64,000 nt of DNA from CAWFSE01 sp963697565 (GCA_963697565.1 CAVOOM010000007.1:707069-771068); one strand, 5' to 3'. Counted from the first letter of the stretch, positions 27,210-36,311 are shown. Translations and numbers: made by a program. The notes: generated by a model not told the origin, from the letters alone.

Positions 27210-28377
27210 CGGGTGCTCCTCGCGCTCGGGGCCTGGATCGACCACGGGTCGGTGCACGTCATCGAGACGCGCGTGCCCACGGTATCCCCGCCGCCGCCGA
27301 GCCCGGCCACGAGCAGGGCGGCGGCCTCGGCCAGCCAGGGGTGCTCGGTGGCCCAGTGGGTCGCGTCGAGCAGGGCGGGGCCCCCGCCCAGGGCGGCGTC
27401 CTCAAGGGCTTCCCCCGCGCGGTGGTGGCGCAGGTCCGCGGTGACGTACGCGTCGGCCCCGCTGGCGGCGACCGCCTCCAGCAGGAAGTCGCCCGCTCCC
27501 CCGCACACCGCGACCCGCTCGATCGCCCGGTCTGGATCGCCGGCCGCCCGCACCCCCACGGCGGTCGGGGGCAGTGCGGAGGCGACGTGGGCTGCGAAGT
27601 CACGCAGCGGCATCGGCCGCGCGAGCCGCCCGATCCGGCCCGCCCCGGTGGATCCGGGCAGCGCCGCGGTCTCGATGACGTCGAAGGCCGGCTGCCTCGT
27701 ACGGGTGGGCGGCCAGCAGGGCGCGCAGCACCGCGGACCGCAGCCGGCGAGGGAGCACCATCTCGACCCTGGTCTCCTCGACCACCTCGATGCGGCCGAC
27801 CTCGCCGATCGCGGGAGCGGCCCCGTCGAGCGGCCGGAAGGTGCCGGTGCCGTCGGTCGTGTACGCGCAGCGCTCGTACGCGCCGATGCCGCCCGCCCCG
27901 GCGGCGGCAAGCGCGTCGATCAGCCGCTGCGCGTCGGCGTGCGGCACGAAGACGTTGAGCTTGTCGACCGGCTCGGCGGGCAGCGCCGTGACCGGCTCGA
28001 GGTCGGCCAGGCCGAGGGCCCGGCCCAGCGCGTCGCTGACCCCGGGGGTCGGCGTGGTCGGCGTTGGTGTGGGCGTTGAAGAGCGCGCAGCCGCCCTCGA
28101 TCAGGCGGTGGACGACGCGGCCCTTGGCGGTGTCGGCCGCCACCGTGGACGTGCCGCGCAGGTAGAGCGGGTGGTGCGTCACGAGCAGGTCGGCGCCGTA
28201 GTCGAGCGCCTCGTCGACCACCGCCGCGACCGGGTCGACGGCGAAGAGCACCCGCCGCACCGGCCGCGCCGGGTCGCCGCACACCAAGCCGACCGCGTCC
28301 CATGACTCGGCGAGGGAGCGCGGAAAGAGCCGATCGAAGACGCTGACGACGTCGGCCAGCGTGGAGGTCTCGCTCAC
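27206..28377 (-). CDS. Nif3-like dinuclear metal-centre protein (two frameshifts)
   Basis: A NIF3/YbgI family protein, about 390 residues when joined. The N-terminal half has SLAESWDAVGLVCGDP, ADLLVTHHPLYLRG (metal-binding His pair) and LFNAHTNADH. The middle insert contains the PII-like/CutA-like domain (KLNVFVPHADAQRLIDALAA, GEVGRIEVVEE). The C-terminal half has RVAVCGGAGDFLLEAV, ADAYVTADLRHH and LLDATHWATEHPWL with the second metal ligands. Frame changes occur near 28050 and 27700. GTG start with a leaderless -10 box 7 nt upstream. Family members may act as GTP cyclohydrolase-like or regulatory proteins, but no reaction is established. Confidence 0.85.
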
Positions 28378-28384
28378 AGCCGCG

Positions 28385-28390
28385 AGGCTA
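28385..28390 (-). promoter_or_regulatory. -10 box of the nif3-zinc-ribbon-RNase HI operon
   Basis: TAGCCT on the minus strand (28390-28385), followed by 7 nt and the GTG start at 28377. Leaderless geometry. Confidence 0.5.
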
Positions 28391-28459
28391 GGCGATGACC
28401 TGGTCCACCGGCGGCCAGACCGGCCCGTCGCTCACCGGAGGCGATGACCCGCCGACGGC

Positions 28460-28759
28460 TCAGGCCTGGTCGTAGTGGCCGACCTCCCAGTGCCCGAAGT
28501 CGCGGTTGACCAGGCAGCCCTTGAGCATCCCGACCACCTTGCCGAGGTACTCGGAGTTCTGCGCGGTGGCCGCCTCGGCCTCCTTGGACTCCCAGAGGCT
28601 GACGGTCTGGGCCATGTTCGTGGCGCGGTCGAGGTAGATCGCCGTGCTCACGTACCCGGGCTGCTGGCGGATCTCCGGGACGATCTGGTCGCGGAAGATC
28701 CGGATCGCATCATCGGCCTTGCCTGGGACCAGGTAGGCCACGATCGTGCGCGCATACAT
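28460..28759 (-). CDS. ABM-fold (antibiotic biosynthesis monooxygenase-like) protein
   Basis: An intact 99-residue dimeric alpha/beta-barrel-type protein: MYARTIVAYLVPGKADDAIR, then FRDQIVPEIRQQPGYVSTAI, a strand MAQTVSLWESKEAEAA and a C-terminal FGHWEVGHYD. Alternating strand-helix-strand with the E-x-P-G-Y/F segment is typical of the ABM superfamily, whose members include small heme-degrading and cofactor-free monooxygenases and many stress proteins. Catalytic residues cannot be assigned. ATG at 28759 with AAAGGGG about 10 nt upstream. Monocistronic, between nif3 and an amidase gene. Confidence 0.8.
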   Translation of the reverse strand: MYARTIVAYLVPGKADDAIRIFRDQIVPEIRQQPGYVSTAIYLDRATNMAQTVSLWESKEAEAATAQNSEYLGKVVGMLKGCLVNRDFGHWEVGHYDQA

Positions 28760-28897
28760 CGTGGGGCCCCTTTCTTCCAAGGGATCCCGCGACACCGCCG
28801 GGATCCCGGCTTCTGCCTCCACCTTCAGGCTAGGACCGGCGGCGCAGGCGGGCAGTGCCGTTGGTCACAGCGCATCGCGGCGGGCCGACTCGGGAGC

Positions 28898-30387
28898 TCA
28901 CCCTCGGCTGGGGGGCGTCCAGGTCGGGGTGAGGGCGCCGCGGTCCCGAAGGCCCAACAGCCGCTCGATGGCGTGGCCCGCAGCCAGCAGCCGTGCCTCG
29001 CTGTGCGGCCGCCCGATGAGCACCAGGCCCACCGGGAGCCCGCGACGAGGCCCATCGGCAGGCAGAGCACCGGCCAGCCGGCGATGGACGGCGCGGCGCT
29101 GGCGAGGCCGCCGCCGAGGAAGTGGTCTCCCGCCGCGAGGTCGCTCTTCCACGCCGGCGCGTACGCCGGGGCGAGCAGGAACTCCGGGGCCCCCTCGCCC
29201 TCGAAGGCGGGCTGGAGCACCTCGTCCACGGCCCAGGCGAGGCAGCGGGCCCGGGCCTCCGCGTACCCCTCGGCCCCCTTGCCGCCGGACTCCAGGGCCG
29301 CCTCGAGGAACTCCTGCCCGAAATGCGCCAGCTCGGCGTCGGCGTGGGCGCGGTTGAACTCCACGACCTCGGCGACCGACCGCACCCCCTCGCCCGGGCG
29401 GGCCGCCAGATAGGCGTCCAGGTCGTCCTTGAGGTCGCCGATGAGGACGGTCAGCTCGTCGGCGCCGACTCCCGCCACCGGGGTGACCGATGACTCGGCG
29501 AGCACGGCGCCGGCCGCGTGAGCGACTCCAGGACCGAGGCGAAGACAGCATCCGTGCCGGGGTGCCCGCTCAGCCACCCCGTGGCGACGCCCAGCCGGAG
29601 GTCGCCGACCGGCATCTGCTCCACCCCGGATGCGTACGCCGTCGAGGCGGTCAGCGCATCGAGGAGCAGCGCGGCATCGCGGACCGTGCGGGCCATCGGC
29701 CCCGGCGAGTCCTGGCTGCTGCTCAGCGGGACGACGCCCTCGGTGGAGAGCAGGCCCACCGTGGGCTTGAGTCCGACCACGCCGTTGAGTGAGCGACGGG
29801 CAGGTGATGGAGCCGTCGGTCTCGGTGCCGAGGGCGAGCGGAGCCAGGCCTGCCGCCAGCGCGGCGCCCGACCCCGACGACGAGCCGCCGGCGCTGCGGT
29901 CGAGCGCCCACGGGTTGCCGGTGAGGCCGGCGACCCCCGACCAGCCGCTGGCCGACCGCGGCGAGCGCAGGTTGGCCCACTCCGAGAGGTTCGCGGCGCC
30001 GAGGACCACGAGGCCGGCCTCGCGGAGGGCGGCCACGATCGGGGCGTCGCGGACCACCGTGCGCCCGGCCAGGGCGAGGGAGCCGGCCGTCCCGGGCAGC
30101 CCCACGGCCTCGACGTTGTCCTTGACGAGGACCGGGATCCCGTGGAGCGGCCCGCGGGACTTGCCGGCGGCCCGCTCGGCATCGAGCCGGGCCGCCTGCT
30201 CAAGGGCGTCGGGGGCCAGCGCGAGCACGGCGCGCAGGTGGACCGGCCCCGGGCCGTCGACCACCGCGATTCGGTCCAGCAGGGCCTGGGTCAGCTCAAC
30301 CGACGTCGTCCGCCCGGCCGCGAGATCCGCGGCGATGCTCGTACGCGGAGGCCGCGGCGATCGCGGAGGTGGGCGGGTGCGGGTCAC
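28898..30387 (-). CDS. Amidase signature-family hydrolase (three or more frameshifts)
   Basis: An amidase of about 495 residues. The Ser-cisSer-Lys catalytic triad is visible: Lys in GIPVLVKDNVEAVG, the Gly/Ser-rich SAGGSSSGSGAALAAGLAPL (cis-Ser) and the nucleophile Ser in ALGTETDGSITCP. Later come GLKPTVGLLSTEGVVPLSSS and SPGPMARTVRDAALLLDAL, then the C-terminal PSIAGWP region and LVLIGRPHSEARLL. The frame changes near 29797, 29518 and 29043, and perhaps near 30340 in the N-terminus, where sequence quality is poor. GTG at 30387. Close to the eukaryotic-type/AtzE-like amidases that hydrolyse varied amides; substrate unknown. Confidence 0.82.
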
Positions 30388-30549
30388 GGGACACCGGGCG
30401 AGTGTTCCAAAGCCGGCGCGCCGCGACCACCGGAGCGGAGGCACTCCGCCGTCAGGAATGCACCCGTCGACCTTGTGCCCTACCGCGCCACGGCCAGCAG
30501 GCGCACACTCGCACTGGGACTGAGTGGCGAGCCCGCGGCCGGATGCGGG

Positions 30550-31305
30550 GTGGTGATCGTGTGGGAGTCGGCCACGTCGAGACCCCGCCGGAGGGATGAC
30601 GTCGGGGCACCCGGTGGACGGGCAAGGGGTCCGCTCACCGGATTCGCGGACCGCCACGAGGCCGGGCGCCTGCTCGCGGCGGCGCTGGACCATCTGCGCG
30701 GCACCGACGTCGTGGTCGTGGGGCTGCCTCGCGGAGGCGTCCCGGTGGCGTACGAGGTTGCCTGCGCCCTTGGGGCGCCCCTCGATGTCATCGTCGTGCG
30801 CAAGCTCGGCGTGCCGTTCCAGCCGGAGCTGGCGATGGGAGCGATCGGAGAAGACGAAATCCGCGTCGTCAACGACGACGTCGTACGCCACGCCGGCGTC
30901 TCCGCCGAGCAGTTGGAGGCGGTCGAGGCCAGGGAGCGGATTGAGCTGGCGCGCCGCGCGCAGCTGTTCCGATCCGGCCGCCGGCGCATCCCGCTGGCCG
31001 GGCGCGTCGTCGTGGTCGTCGACGACGGCGTCGCCACCGGATCCACCGCGGCTGCGGCCTGCCGCGTCGCCCGGGCCGAGGGCGCCCGGAGGGTGATCCT
31101 TGCGGTCCCGGTCGCCCCCACCGAGTGGGCGGAGCGACTGGCCGGCGTGGCCGACGAGCTCTTCTGCCTGCTGAACCCCCCGTCGTTCTTCGGCGTGGGT
31201 CAGTTCTACGACGACTTCAGCCAGACCAGCGACGGGAGGTCGCCGCGTGCCTGGAGCGCGCCGCCGATCGGCCCTCGGCCGGGACGGCGCGGGACGAGGA
31301 GGTGA
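30550..31305 (+). CDS. Phosphoribosyltransferase (PRT) domain protein
   Basis: A PRTase-fold domain of about 230 residues: FADRHEAGRLLAAALDHL at the N-terminus, VVVGLPRGGVPVAYEVA, LDVIVVRKLGVPFQPELAMG, and the PRPP loop VVVVDDGVATGSTAAAA with two adjacent Asp. The end, FFGVGQFYDDFSQTSD, is typical of the PRT half of PRT-dienelactone hydrolase fusions such as M. tuberculosis Rv0571c. The start is uncertain: GTG codons lie at 30550, 30553 and 30559, and an ATG at 30597 lies in another frame. This frame ends at 31305 with a poor Arg/Pro-rich tail. One extra G near 31235 removed would instead give EVAACLERAADRPSAG and run into the hydrolase. Confidence 0.75.
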   Translation: MVIVWESATSRPRRRDDVGAPGGRARGPLTGFADRHEAGRLLAAALDHLRGTDVVVVGLPRGGVPVAYEVACALGAPLDVIVVRKLGVPFQPELAMGAIGEDEIRVVNDDVVRHAGVSAEQLEAVEARERIELARRAQLFRSGRRRIPLAGRVVVVVDDGVATGSTAAAACRVARAEGARRVILAVPVAPTEWAERLAGVADELFCLLNPPSFFGVGQFYDDFSQTSDGRSPRAWSAPPIGPRPGRRGTRR

Positions 31306-31949
31306 AGGTCGTCGTCGGTCCGCTGCGGCTGGCCGGCCACCTCACCGCCCCTTCAGGGGCCTGCGGCCTGGTGCTGTTCGCTCACGGCAGCGGCAGCAGC
31401 CGGCTGAGCCCCCGCAACCGCTATGTGGCGTCGGTGCTCAACGAGGCCGGACTCGCCACCCTGCTGTTCGACCTGCTCACGACCGACGAGGAGGCCGACC
31501 GCGCCAACGTGTTCGACATCGAGCTGCTGGCGGGCCGGCTGGGAGACGCAAGTGCGGTACCTCGCGCGCCGATCCCGGCCTGGGCCGGCTCCCGATCGGC
31601 CTGTTCGGGGCCAGCACCGGGGCGGCTGCCGCGCTGTGGGCGGCCGCTGAGCCGGCGGCGGACGTGGCCGCGGTGGTGTCGCGGGGTGGGCGCCCCGATC
31701 TCGCCGGCCCGCGACTGCGGGAGGTCCGCGCGCCGACGCTGCTCATCGTGGGCGGCCGCGACACGGTGGTGCTCGACCTCAACCGCCAGGCGCAGGCGCG
31801 GTTGCGCTGCGAGAGCCGGCTGGAGATCGTGCCCGGGCGCGACCCACCTGTTCGAGGAGCCGGGCACGCTGCAGGCCGCCGCCGAGCTGGCCCGCGACTG
31901 GTTCCTACGCCATCTCGGCGACCCCGAGACCCCCGAGGCGAGCCGCTGA
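31302..31949 (+). CDS. Dienelactone-hydrolase-like alpha/beta hydrolase (two frameshifts)
   Basis: An alpha/beta hydrolase of about 215 residues, probably the second half of a PRT-hydrolase fusion or a translationally coupled partner (GTG at 31302 overlaps the PRT stop as GTGA). Motifs: LVLFAHGSGSSRLSPRNRYV (oxyanion strand with HGSGSS), LLFDLLTTDEE, the nucleophile elbow LFGASTGAAAALWAAA, the Asp strand APTLLIVGGRDTVVLDLN and the His in GATHLFEEPG. The frame changes near 31560 and 31850. The substrate is unknown. Confidence 0.72.
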   Translation: MKVVVGPLRLAGHLTAPSGACGLVLFAHGSGSSRLSPRNRYVASVLNEAGLATLLFDLLTTDEEADRANVFDIELLAGRLGDASAVPRAPIPAWAGSRSACSGPAPGRLPRCGRPLSRRRTWPRWCRGVGAPISPARDCGRSARRRCSSWAAATRWCSTSTARRRRGCAARAGWRSCPGATHLFEEPGTLQAAAELARDWFLRHLGDPETPEASR

Positions 31950-31998
31950 CCGGATCGCCGCGCGAGGCGCGACCGGCTGGCGCCGCGTAGACCGTCGG

Positions 31999-32070
31999 TG
32001 GGCGCAGAGGGTGTCGAACCCCCGGCCTCCTGCTTGTAAGGCAGGCGCTCTCCCGCTGAGCTATGCGCCC
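31999..32070 (-). tRNA. tRNA-Val (anticodon TAC)
   Basis: A complete cloverleaf on the minus strand: acceptor GGGCGCA/TGCGCCC, D arm GCTC-AGCGGGA-GAGC, anticodon arm CCTGC-CTTACAA-GCAGG with anticodon TAC, a 5-nt variable loop AGGCC and T arm GGGGG-TTCGACA-CCCTC. It is 72 nt long with discriminator A. The 3' CCA is not encoded. Confidence 0.97.
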
Positions 32071-32104
32071 CGATCGGCGGGGAGCCTACCGGCGGACGTG
32101 GAAC

Positions 32105-32146
32105 GGCCGCGGCCGCAGTGGTCTCGGACCCACTGAAGCCGCGGCC
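32105..32146 (-). terminator. Terminator of the peroxiredoxin-zinc ribbon operon
   Basis: GGCCGCGGC (32105-32113) pairs with GCCGCGGCC (32138-32146), and CAGTGG (32116-32121) with CCACTG (32130-32135). A small internal loop separates the two stems and the end loop is 8 nt. It lies 50 bp past the stop of the minus-strand zinc-ribbon gene and upstream of tRNA-Val, which it insulates. Confidence 0.7.
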
Positions 32147-32196
32147 GGTGACTCCAGGGAACCGTCGCCTCGGGCACTCCGCAATTCGAGCGGGAC

Positions 32197-32565
32197 TCAG
32201 CCCTCTCGCTGGTCCGGCTGGGTCTCGAACACGCGATGCAGGGCCACGTCGACGTCTGCGGACAGCGCGGCCGCCGGATCCCCCGCCGTCGTGGGCGGCT
32301 GCTCTGGGCCGGGCAGCCCCGGCCCCTCGTGCCCGCACGAGCGGCAGGCCGTCTCCCCCAGCCGGCGGACGAGGGCCGTGGACCCGCAGCTAGCGCAGCG
32401 GTCGAGCACGTCCGGCCAGGCGGGCGAACGCTGGCAGTCTGGGCAGATCAGGACCAGCCGGCCCTCGGCGACCCCGCGCTTCCACGGGCTGGGCCCGCGC
32501 CCCGGATCGGACTGCCGGCGCCCGCAGCGCAGGCAGCCGACCTGGGGGGCGGCCCGGTCCGCCAT
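32197..32565 (-). CDS. Small zinc-ribbon protein with multiple CxxC motifs
   Basis: A 122-residue protein with at least three zinc-knuckle pairs: VGCLRCGRRQ, LVLICPDCQRSPAW, LDRCASCGST and TACRSCGHEGP, enough for two treble-clef/zinc-ribbon sites. The C-terminal ~45 residues are Pro/Ala-rich and then helical. The ATG at 32565 lies 7 bp after the peroxiredoxin stop, in the same operon. It resembles rubredoxin-type zinc ribbon hypothetical proteins of Actinobacteria. No function is known; a redox or nucleic-acid role would be a guess. Confidence 0.75.
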   Translation of the reverse strand: MADRAAPQVGCLRCGRRQSDPGRGPSPWKRGVAEGRLVLICPDCQRSPAWPDVLDRCASCGSTALVRRLGETACRSCGHEGPGLPGPEQPPTTAGDPAAALSADVDVALHRVFETQPDQREG

Positions 32566-32572
32566 CGAGAGG

Positions 32573-33040
32573 TCAGGCGGCGCCGGCGAGGTTGGCCAGC
32601 GCGTTCTTGTACTCCTGCGGGTCACGGACGTCGGGGATCGCGTTGACGACCTTCCAGCGCACGACGCCGGCCTTGTCGATGATGAACGTGGCGCGCAGGG
32701 CCGCGCCCCGCTCGTCGTTGAAGACGCCGTACGCCTGAGCGGTGGCCCCATGCGGCCAGTGGTCGGAGAGCAGCTGGAAGGCGTAGCCCTCCTGCTCGGA
32801 GAAGATCCGCAGCGAGAACTTGGCGTCGCAGGAGACCGCGAGGGTGACCGTGTCGTCGTTGTCGAAGTCGGCGATCTGGTCGCGGATCGCGCACAGCTCG
32901 CCGGTGCAGGGCCCGGTGAAGGCCCAGGGGTAGAAGATCAAGACGACGTTCTTCTGGCCGCGGTACTGCGACAGCGTCACCGTCTCGCCGTGCTGGTTGC
33001 TGAGCGAGAAGTCGGGGGCCTCGTGGCCGACCTCGGGCAT
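32573..33040 (-). CDS. AhpE-type peroxiredoxin
   Basis: A thiol peroxidase of 155 residues, intact. The thioredoxin-fold N-terminus is APDFSLSNQHGETVTL. The peroxidatic site reads PWAFTGPCTGELCAIRDQ, with the P-x-x-x-T-x-x-C motif and a second Cys four residues on. The rest has VSCDAKFSLRIFSEQEG, LLSDHWPHGATAQAYGV and RATFIIDKAGVVRW. The size and short C-terminus fit the AhpE (one-Cys) subfamily of Actinobacteria, reduced by mycothiol/mycoredoxin. ATG at 33040 with GAGAGGA upstream. It shares a 52-bp divergent region with the next gene. Confidence 0.9.
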   Translation of the reverse strand: MPEVGHEAPDFSLSNQHGETVTLSQYRGQKNVVLIFYPWAFTGPCTGELCAIRDQIADFDNDDTVTLAVSCDAKFSLRIFSEQEGYAFQLLSDHWPHGATAQAYGVFNDERGAALRATFIIDKAGVVRWKVVNAIPDVRDPQEYKNALANLAGAA

Positions 33041-33092
33041 GCGGGGGTCCTCTCGGTTGCGAACGGGGCGCCGATCGTGGCAGGCTGCCAGC

Positions 33093-34011
33093 GTGTCACA
33101 GCTCCCCGCGCCGCTCATCCCGAGCCCCGGCTCGCGCGGCCTGGCCACCGCCGACCTGGCCGGGCTCGGCGAGCGCGTCATCGGCGGCTGGCAGGCGTTC
33201 CTCGACGTCGCCGCCGAGGCGGACCTGGGCCTGCCGTCGCGGAAGGCCGGCTGGAGCGGGCACGACATCGTGGTCCACCTCGGGGCCTGGGACGACGCGC
33301 GCACCCTCGACGACATCCTCGACGACGCCCGGCAGGGCCGCGTTCACACCGTCGACCAGTCGGCGCTAGGCCGAGCCCTCATCGACCCAGCACGCGGACG
33401 CGTCCCGCGAGGAGGCGCTGCAGGCTGTGCAGGTGGCCCTCGACACGGCGGTGCAGTGGTTCGGCGACCTCGAGGCGGCCGGTGAGGACGCCCTGCTGCT
33501 GACCGCGTCACCGCTGGGCGCGCTGCCCGTGGCCACGCTCCTGCACGCGGCCGTCTACCAGCTCGCCTGCAGCGCGCTCGACCTTGAGCCGTGCGGCGTC
33601 GAGGTCGGCGACGACCTGCTCGACGCCGGGCTGATCGCGCTGGTGGACAGCGCGGGGGCCCTGACCGCACGCAAGGGGGCCACCGCCTCGCTCTCGGCAT
33701 CCACCGACTCGGGGGTCTGGGGGTTCGGCGCCACCGCCGGCGACTGGTCCGCGGTCGAGCTCGACGAGCCCGCCGGCCCCTCGGTGCAGGCCTCCGCCCG
33801 CCTCATCCTGGACATCACCTCGGGGCGCACCAGCCAGGTGGGGGCGATGTACCGCTCCGGCGACCTCCGCGTGCACGACCTCCCGGGCCTGCTCCGGCTG
33901 GCCCCCCTGATCCAGGACGTGCCGGGAATCCCCGGCGGCGCCGCCCTCGGCGCGGCCACGAGGTACCTCGGCGGGCTGAGCCGGATCGCCGACCTGTTCC
34001 GCCGCGGCTGA
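33093..34011 (+). CDS. Maleylpyruvate isomerase N-terminal (DinB-like, mycothiol-dependent) domain protein (one frameshift)
   Basis: A four-helix DinB-like protein of about 305 residues. The N-terminal helix pair contains LGERVIGGWQAFLDVA and the metal-ligand-type KAGWSGHDIVVHLGAWDDAR (His). Later are the second ligand region TLLHAAVYQLACSAL and a C-terminal domain (SARLILDITSGRTSQVGAM, HDLPGLLRLAPLIQDVPG) that resembles the SCP2-like domain of this family. Members are mycothiol-dependent enzymes or of unknown function. The frame changes near 33390, after the first 100 residues. GTG at 33093, divergent from the peroxiredoxin gene. Confidence 0.75.
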
Positions 34012-34056
34012 CGCGGGCGCGCTCGCCGCGGCCGGCCCGACGTCGGCAAGTCGCCT

Positions 34057-34803
34057 TCAGACCGGGTCGGCCAGCGGCGGCTCGCCGAGGTGGACGGCGT
34101 ACATCGCGCGGGTCCTGGCGGCGAGCGCGGCCGCATCCAGGCCTTCGTACGACTCCGGCGGGATCGGCTCAAGCACCTGGATCCCGATCGTCTGGTGGCC
34201 GCGGAGCACGAACCCGTGCTTGGGCAGCGCATCGGCGGTGCCGGTCACCACGACCGGCAGGATCGGCAGCCCCAGCCGGATCGCGAGGTCGAACGCGCCC
34301 GGCTTGAACGCCTGCAGGTGGCCGTCCGGCGCGCGCGTGCCCTCGGGGAACATCAGGATCGACGAGCCCGAGCGCAGCGTCTCCTCGCAGCGCGCGAGCA
34401 TCTCGATGACGCTCGCCCGGTCGCCGCGCTTGAGCGGGATGTAGCGGTTCAGCCGCATGTTCCAGCCGATGAACGGGACCTTGAAGTTCTCGATCTTCGA
34501 CACCCACTTGAAGTGCCGGAACAGCCGGAACAGCACCAGGATGTCGAGCAGCGACAGGTGGTTGGCCACCATGACGTACGTCGTCTGCGGGTCGATCCGC
34601 TCGCGTCCGCGCACGGTGACCGGCCACAGCGGGTTCAGCCAGGTGTACAGCGATGCCCAGAAGCACGTGAAGCGGTGCAGCGCCACGCCGCGGCGGTCGA
34701 ACGGCAGCGTCACCAACCACAGCAGCAGCGCCAGCGGGAAGAGCAGCACCGAGCTCACCGCGATGAAGCCCCAGAAGGCGAGCGAGGCCAGCCGGTTGAG
34801 CAC
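34057..34803 (-). CDS. 1-acyl-sn-glycerol-3-phosphate acyltransferase
   Basis: PlsC-type acyltransferase, 248 residues, intact, acylating lysophosphatidate in membrane lipid synthesis. It has an N-terminal membrane helix (LASLAFWGFIAVSSVLLFP) and four acyltransferase motifs: VANHLSLLDILVLF (H-x4-D), GWNMRLNRYIPLKRGDRAS, LMFPEGTRAPDG (E-G-T-R) and LPILPVVVTGTADALPK. The GTG at 34803 lies 6 bp after the DUF3052 stop in the same operon. The protein is anchored to the inner face of the membrane. Confidence 0.9.
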   Translation of the reverse strand: MLNRLASLAFWGFIAVSSVLLFPLALLLWLVTLPFDRRGVALHRFTCFWASLYTWLNPLWPVTVRGRERIDPQTTYVMVANHLSLLDILVLFRLFRHFKWVSKIENFKVPFIGWNMRLNRYIPLKRGDRASVIEMLARCEETLRSGSSILMFPEGTRAPDGHLQAFKPGAFDLAIRLGLPILPVVVTGTADALPKHGFVLRGHQTIGIQVLEPIPPESYEGLDAAALAARTRAMYAVHLGEPPLADPV

Positions 34804-34809
34804 CGGTGG

Positions 34810-35241
34810 CTAGCGTCGGCCGAGCTTGGGCGCGACGAGCCGGGTGCCGGTCCAGTCCCGGGCGGCGGCGACCGTGCTGGTCGCCGACAGCCCTGCGGTG
34901 GGGGCCGCCTCGCCGATGTCGCTCGACTCGACGTGCCCGTCCCGCCCGGACTTCGGCGTGAGCAGCCACACCACGCCTCCGGCCGCCAGCGGGGTGAGGG
35001 CGTCCACGAGCGCGTCCACGAGGTCGCCGTCGTCCTCGCGCCACCACAGCAGCACGCCGTCGACCACGTCCTCGTAGTCCTCGTCGACGATGGGCTGCCC
35101 GATCACCGCCTCGATCGCCGCCCGCAGGGGCTCATCGCAGTCGTCGTCCCAGCCGATCTCCAGCAGCACCATCCCGGCCCGCAGGCCAAGCCGGGCCGCA
35201 GCCGAGCGGTCGGGCTCCGCGGAGTCCGCGGTCGCGCTCAC
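34810..35241 (-). CDS. DUF3052 family protein
   Basis: A 143-residue acidic protein of the DUF3052 family, which sits beside aceE in Streptomyces and other Actinobacteria. Conserved features are AARLGLRAGMVLLEIGWDDD, DEDYEDVVDGVLLWWREDDG and VVWLLTPKSGRDGHVESSDI, ending in WTGTRLVAPKLGRR. The fold is predicted alpha/beta and the function is unknown. GTG at 35241 with GGAGG at 7 nt. It is divergent from the E2-type gene that leads to aceE. Confidence 0.88.
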   Translation of the reverse strand: MSATADSAEPDRSAAARLGLRAGMVLLEIGWDDDCDEPLRAAIEAVIGQPIVDEDYEDVVDGVLLWWREDDGDLVDALVDALTPLAAGGVVWLLTPKSGRDGHVESSDIGEAAPTAGLSATSTVAAARDWTGTRLVAPKLGRR

Positions 35242-35438
35242 GAGATGACCTCCAGGTACGGGGTGGACGGCGTCGTGTCGAGTAGTTCATCGGAGCCGCC
35301 GCGCGGGCGCAAGCACATCGGCACATCGGGGGCGCGGTTCCCTCGACCGGCGGCAGGACGGGGCGGCGCGCCGTAAGGTCGGGGGGTCGGGCCGCCGGGG
35401 CCCGGCGGCTGTCTGTCCTGGGCGTCGGGGAGCATCAC

Positions 35439-36299
35439 GTGGCCAAGAAGATGATCAACGGGCGACCCGCCATGACGACCCGGCGCAAGATGACGATCGC
35501 CACCTGGCGCCCGTCCAAGGCCGGCGTCATCCACGGGACGATGACCGTCGACGCGACGGCCGCGCTGCGCTACCTCGAGGACCTGCGCGAGCGCACCGGC
35601 GAGCGCGTGACGGTGACCGCCCTGGTCGGCGCGGCCGTGGGCCGCGCGCTGGCGGCCGAGCCGACCCTCAACGGGCGCATCGCCTTCGGGCGGTACATCC
35701 CCTTCGACGACGTGGTGGTGTCCTTCCTCGTCCAGATGGACGAGGGGGGCGACCTGGCCCAGGTTCGGGTCGAGGACGCCGACCGCAAGTCGGTCGTGGA
35801 GGTCAGCCGCGAGCTGCACGCGCGCGCCACGCGGCTGCGGTCCGGCCAGGACGAGGCGTACGAGAAGTCCAAGAAGACGATGAAGGTCCTGCCGACGTGG
35901 GCGCTGCGCCGCGTGCTGTCCTTCTCCGGATTCGTCACCAGCGGGCTCGGCAAGCCCGCCTTCGGGCAGCCCGCCTTCCCCTTCGGAGCGGCCATCGTCA
36001 CGAGCGTCGGCATGCTGGGCATCGACGAGGCGTTCGTGCCGCTCACCCCTTTCGCCCGGGTGCCGATCTACGTCGCGGTCGGGGCCATCCGCGACATGGT
36101 CTTCGTCGAGGACAACGCCCCCGTGGTGCGGCCCGGGATCACCCTCACGTGCACCCTCGACCACCGCTTCGTGGACGGCTTCCAGGCGGGGGGCCTCGCC
36201 CGCGAGATGCGGCGCTCCTTCACCGATCCAGCCTCGCTGGGCGCGGTGCCCGCGGGCGGCCCGATCGCGTCCGAGGTGACGGACTCGCCCGCGACGTAG
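35439..36299 (+). CDS. 2-oxo acid dehydrogenase E2 acyltransferase domain protein without lipoyl domain
   Basis: A stand-alone catalytic E2 domain of 286 residues, intact. It begins with MAKKMINGRPAMTTRRKMTI, continues with the CoA-binding strand-helix region VTVTALVGAAVGRALAAEP, and ends with the acyltransferase active-site motif TLDHRFVDGFQAG (H-x-x-x-D-G). There is no lipoyl or peripheral-subunit-binding domain, so it cannot act as a normal PDH core on its own. It lies 12 bp upstream of aceE and is probably cotranscribed with it. It may form a cubic core assembly or be an acyltransferase adapted to another role. Confidence 0.85.
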   Translation: MAKKMINGRPAMTTRRKMTIATWRPSKAGVIHGTMTVDATAALRYLEDLRERTGERVTVTALVGAAVGRALAAEPTLNGRIAFGRYIPFDDVVVSFLVQMDEGGDLAQVRVEDADRKSVVEVSRELHARATRLRSGQDEAYEKSKKTMKVLPTWALRRVLSFSGFVTSGLGKPAFGQPAFPFGAAIVTSVGMLGIDEAFVPLTPFARVPIYVAVGAIRDMVFVEDNAPVVRPGITLTCTLDHRFVDGFQAGGLAREMRRSFTDPASLGAVPAGGPIASEVTDSPAT

Positions 36300-36311
36300 C
36301 ACGATGGCCCG

